Of a stretch of DNA of 5,946 bases, positions 4,969-5,946 are shown one piece after another. A program made the translations under genes and the position numbers. The stretch covers positions 1-5,946 of the forward strand of contig JACMIM010000602.1 of assembly GCA_014381165.1 (NCBI GenBank), read 5' to 3'. This DNA comes from Roseiflexaceae bacterium. GTDB lineage: Bacteria; Chloroflexota; Chloroflexia; Chloroflexales; Roseiflexaceae. Position 1 is the stretch's first letter. Every line of letters begins with the position of its first letter. The notes below the pieces were generated by a model. The model was not told where the DNA came from. It saw only the letters and a list, made by a program, of their open reading frames with translations, and searched no databases.

Positions 4969-5946
4969 TTAGCCGCCTAGCTCTTTCAAGTCAAGGTTGA
5001 GCAGCTTGGCGATATCGCGGAGCGAGTTGTAGTACTGGTCGAGCGATTCAAGCCCCATCTCCTCCGATGGGTCGGTGTACCACTGGCCAAAGCTCGCCAC
5101 CAGCTCAGGATCGTCCTTCACCGCTAGCAGCGATGCTTTTACCGTTGCCTTGAACGAGTCTGGCAGGTTGCTGCGCACGGCAAATGGCGTGCTGGGGATT
5201 TCGTCCGACATGGCGATAATCGCAATGCTGCCGTCGGGGCAGGCATCATACACCGCTTTGATCTCTTCCGGCGTGCGCTCCCTACCGATCTGGTTGTCCT
5301 CGAAGTTGCAGAACTCGATCTGGCCTTCCTTCTGAAGCGTGTACAGATTGCCCTCGAAGGTCGCGCCGGCGTCGGCGCTGCCGTTCCAGACCGCCAATAC
5401 TGCGGTCGGGTGGCTGCCGGCAAACACCGTCTTCATCTCGGTGTCGGGGTCGATATTATTCTGCACCAGCAGCGTCTTCGGCGCAAGGTGGCCCGAGGTC
5501 GAGGCCGGGTCGACAAAGGCGAAGTTCTTGTCCTTCAAGTCCTCCAGCGTCACAATGCCCGAGCCTTTTTTGGTGATGATCGCGCTGTAGTAGTGCGGCG
5601 GCACGTCGGGGTTATACTTGACCACATCGCCAGATTCGCTGGTATTGATTGCCAGCGCCTCGGCCTTGGCTTCCTGCACCGCAAGCACATACGAGAACGG
5701 GCCGACCTCCATTGCGTCGACACGGTTGGCGCGCATGGCCTCGATTACGGCTGAATAACTCGTGCCGGTGAAGAACTCGACCGGCATGCCTAGCTCTTCC
5801 TCCATGTACACACGCAGCGGCTCGTTGTCTTTCAAGACCTTCTCGGCGTCGTCGCCGCCAAAGAAGCCGACCGTGAACTTCTCTGGCCAGTCCGTGCGGT
5901 CGCCGCTTGTACCCGCTGCTGCGGCTGGTGCTGCGGTCGCCACGGG
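4969..5946 (-). CDS. phnD: Phosphonate/phosphite ABC transporter substrate-binding protein PhnD, N-terminus beyond window
   Basis: The frame is open to the right edge, so the start is outside the window. The leftmost visible residues are an Ala/Thr/Gly-rich linker (about 1-17), as expected just after a lipoprotein cysteine in a cell-surface binding protein. The GTG at 5943 is therefore unlikely to be the true start. The mature fold begins at FTVGFFGGDD (about 23-32). Family features follow: TSYSAVIEAMRANRVDAMEVGPFSYVLA (61-88, binding-site aromatics and strand), PPHYYSAIITKKGSGI (115-130), the ligand-loop signature FAFVDPASTSGHL (141-153) and AGSHPTAVLAVWNGSADAGATFEGN (175-199). The C-terminal helices end in LLNLDLKELGG. 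It would capture phosphonate, phosphite or a related compound for a PhnE/PhnC importer; which ligand cannot be told from this view. It is encoded just upstream of phnM. The residue numbers count from the GTG at 5943. Confidence 0.92.
   Translation of the reverse strand, partial: PVATAAPAAAAGTSGDRTDWPEKFTVGFFGGDDAEKVLKDNEPLRVYMEEELGMPVEFFTGTSYSAVIEAMRANRVDAMEVGPFSYVLAVQEAKAEALAINTSESGDVVKYNPDVPPHYYSAIITKKGSGIVTLEDLKDKNFAFVDPASTSGHLAPKTLLVQNNIDPDTEMKTVFAGSHPTAVLAVWNGSADAGATFEGNLYTLQKEGQIEFCNFEDNQIGRERTPEEIKAVYDACPDGSIAIIAMSDEIPSTPFAVRSNLPDSFKATVKASLLAVKDDPELVASFGQWYTDPSEEMGLESLDQYYNSLRDIAKLLNLDLKELGG

Overview
The window is GC-rich bacterial DNA with short intergenic gaps. Its gene mix is a CHAT-domain protein in the filamentous-anoxygenic-phototroph style, an FGD-repeat LiaF-like protein, and phosphonate genes phnD and phnM. 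Several palindromic intergenic repeats are also present. This suggests a Chloroflexota genome, probably class Chloroflexia (Roseiflexus/Chloroflexus relatives). That assignment is inferred from protein style and repeat content; no marker gene is present.

Layout from left to right. Positions 1-1042 on the minus strand hold the N-terminal 347 codons of a CHAT (caspase-like) protein that runs off the left edge. Both expected catalytic positions appear substituted. A 214-bp divergent region (1043-1256) follows. Two plus-strand genes come next, overlapping by 11 nt: a soluble protein with five FGD motifs (1257-1775) and a 93-residue GNAT-type acetyltransferase of the YjdJ/NATD1 class (1765-2046). 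The convergent gap 2047-2234 contains a 114-bp element with perfect 12-bp terminal inverted repeats, which looks like a MITE.

From 2235 to the right edge everything is on the minus strand. In transcription order: phnD (phosphonate/phosphite ABC transporter binding protein, N-terminus outside the window), a gap with a perfect 23-bp stem-loop, phnM (the C-P lyase pathway triphosphate diphosphatase), a 309-bp gap with a large compound palindrome, and a cytosolic PAS histidine kinase with no receiver domain.

Functionally, phnD and phnM point to uptake and use of phosphonates as a phosphorus source. The core lyase genes, the other transporter genes and any partner response regulator are not in view. 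The kinase may be a separate unit, because a repeat-filled gap lies in front of it. The FGD-repeat protein and the acetyltransferase form a small operon of unknown role. Every intergenic gap on the right-hand side carries a palindromic element of a different kind, and this is the most striking non-coding feature of the window.
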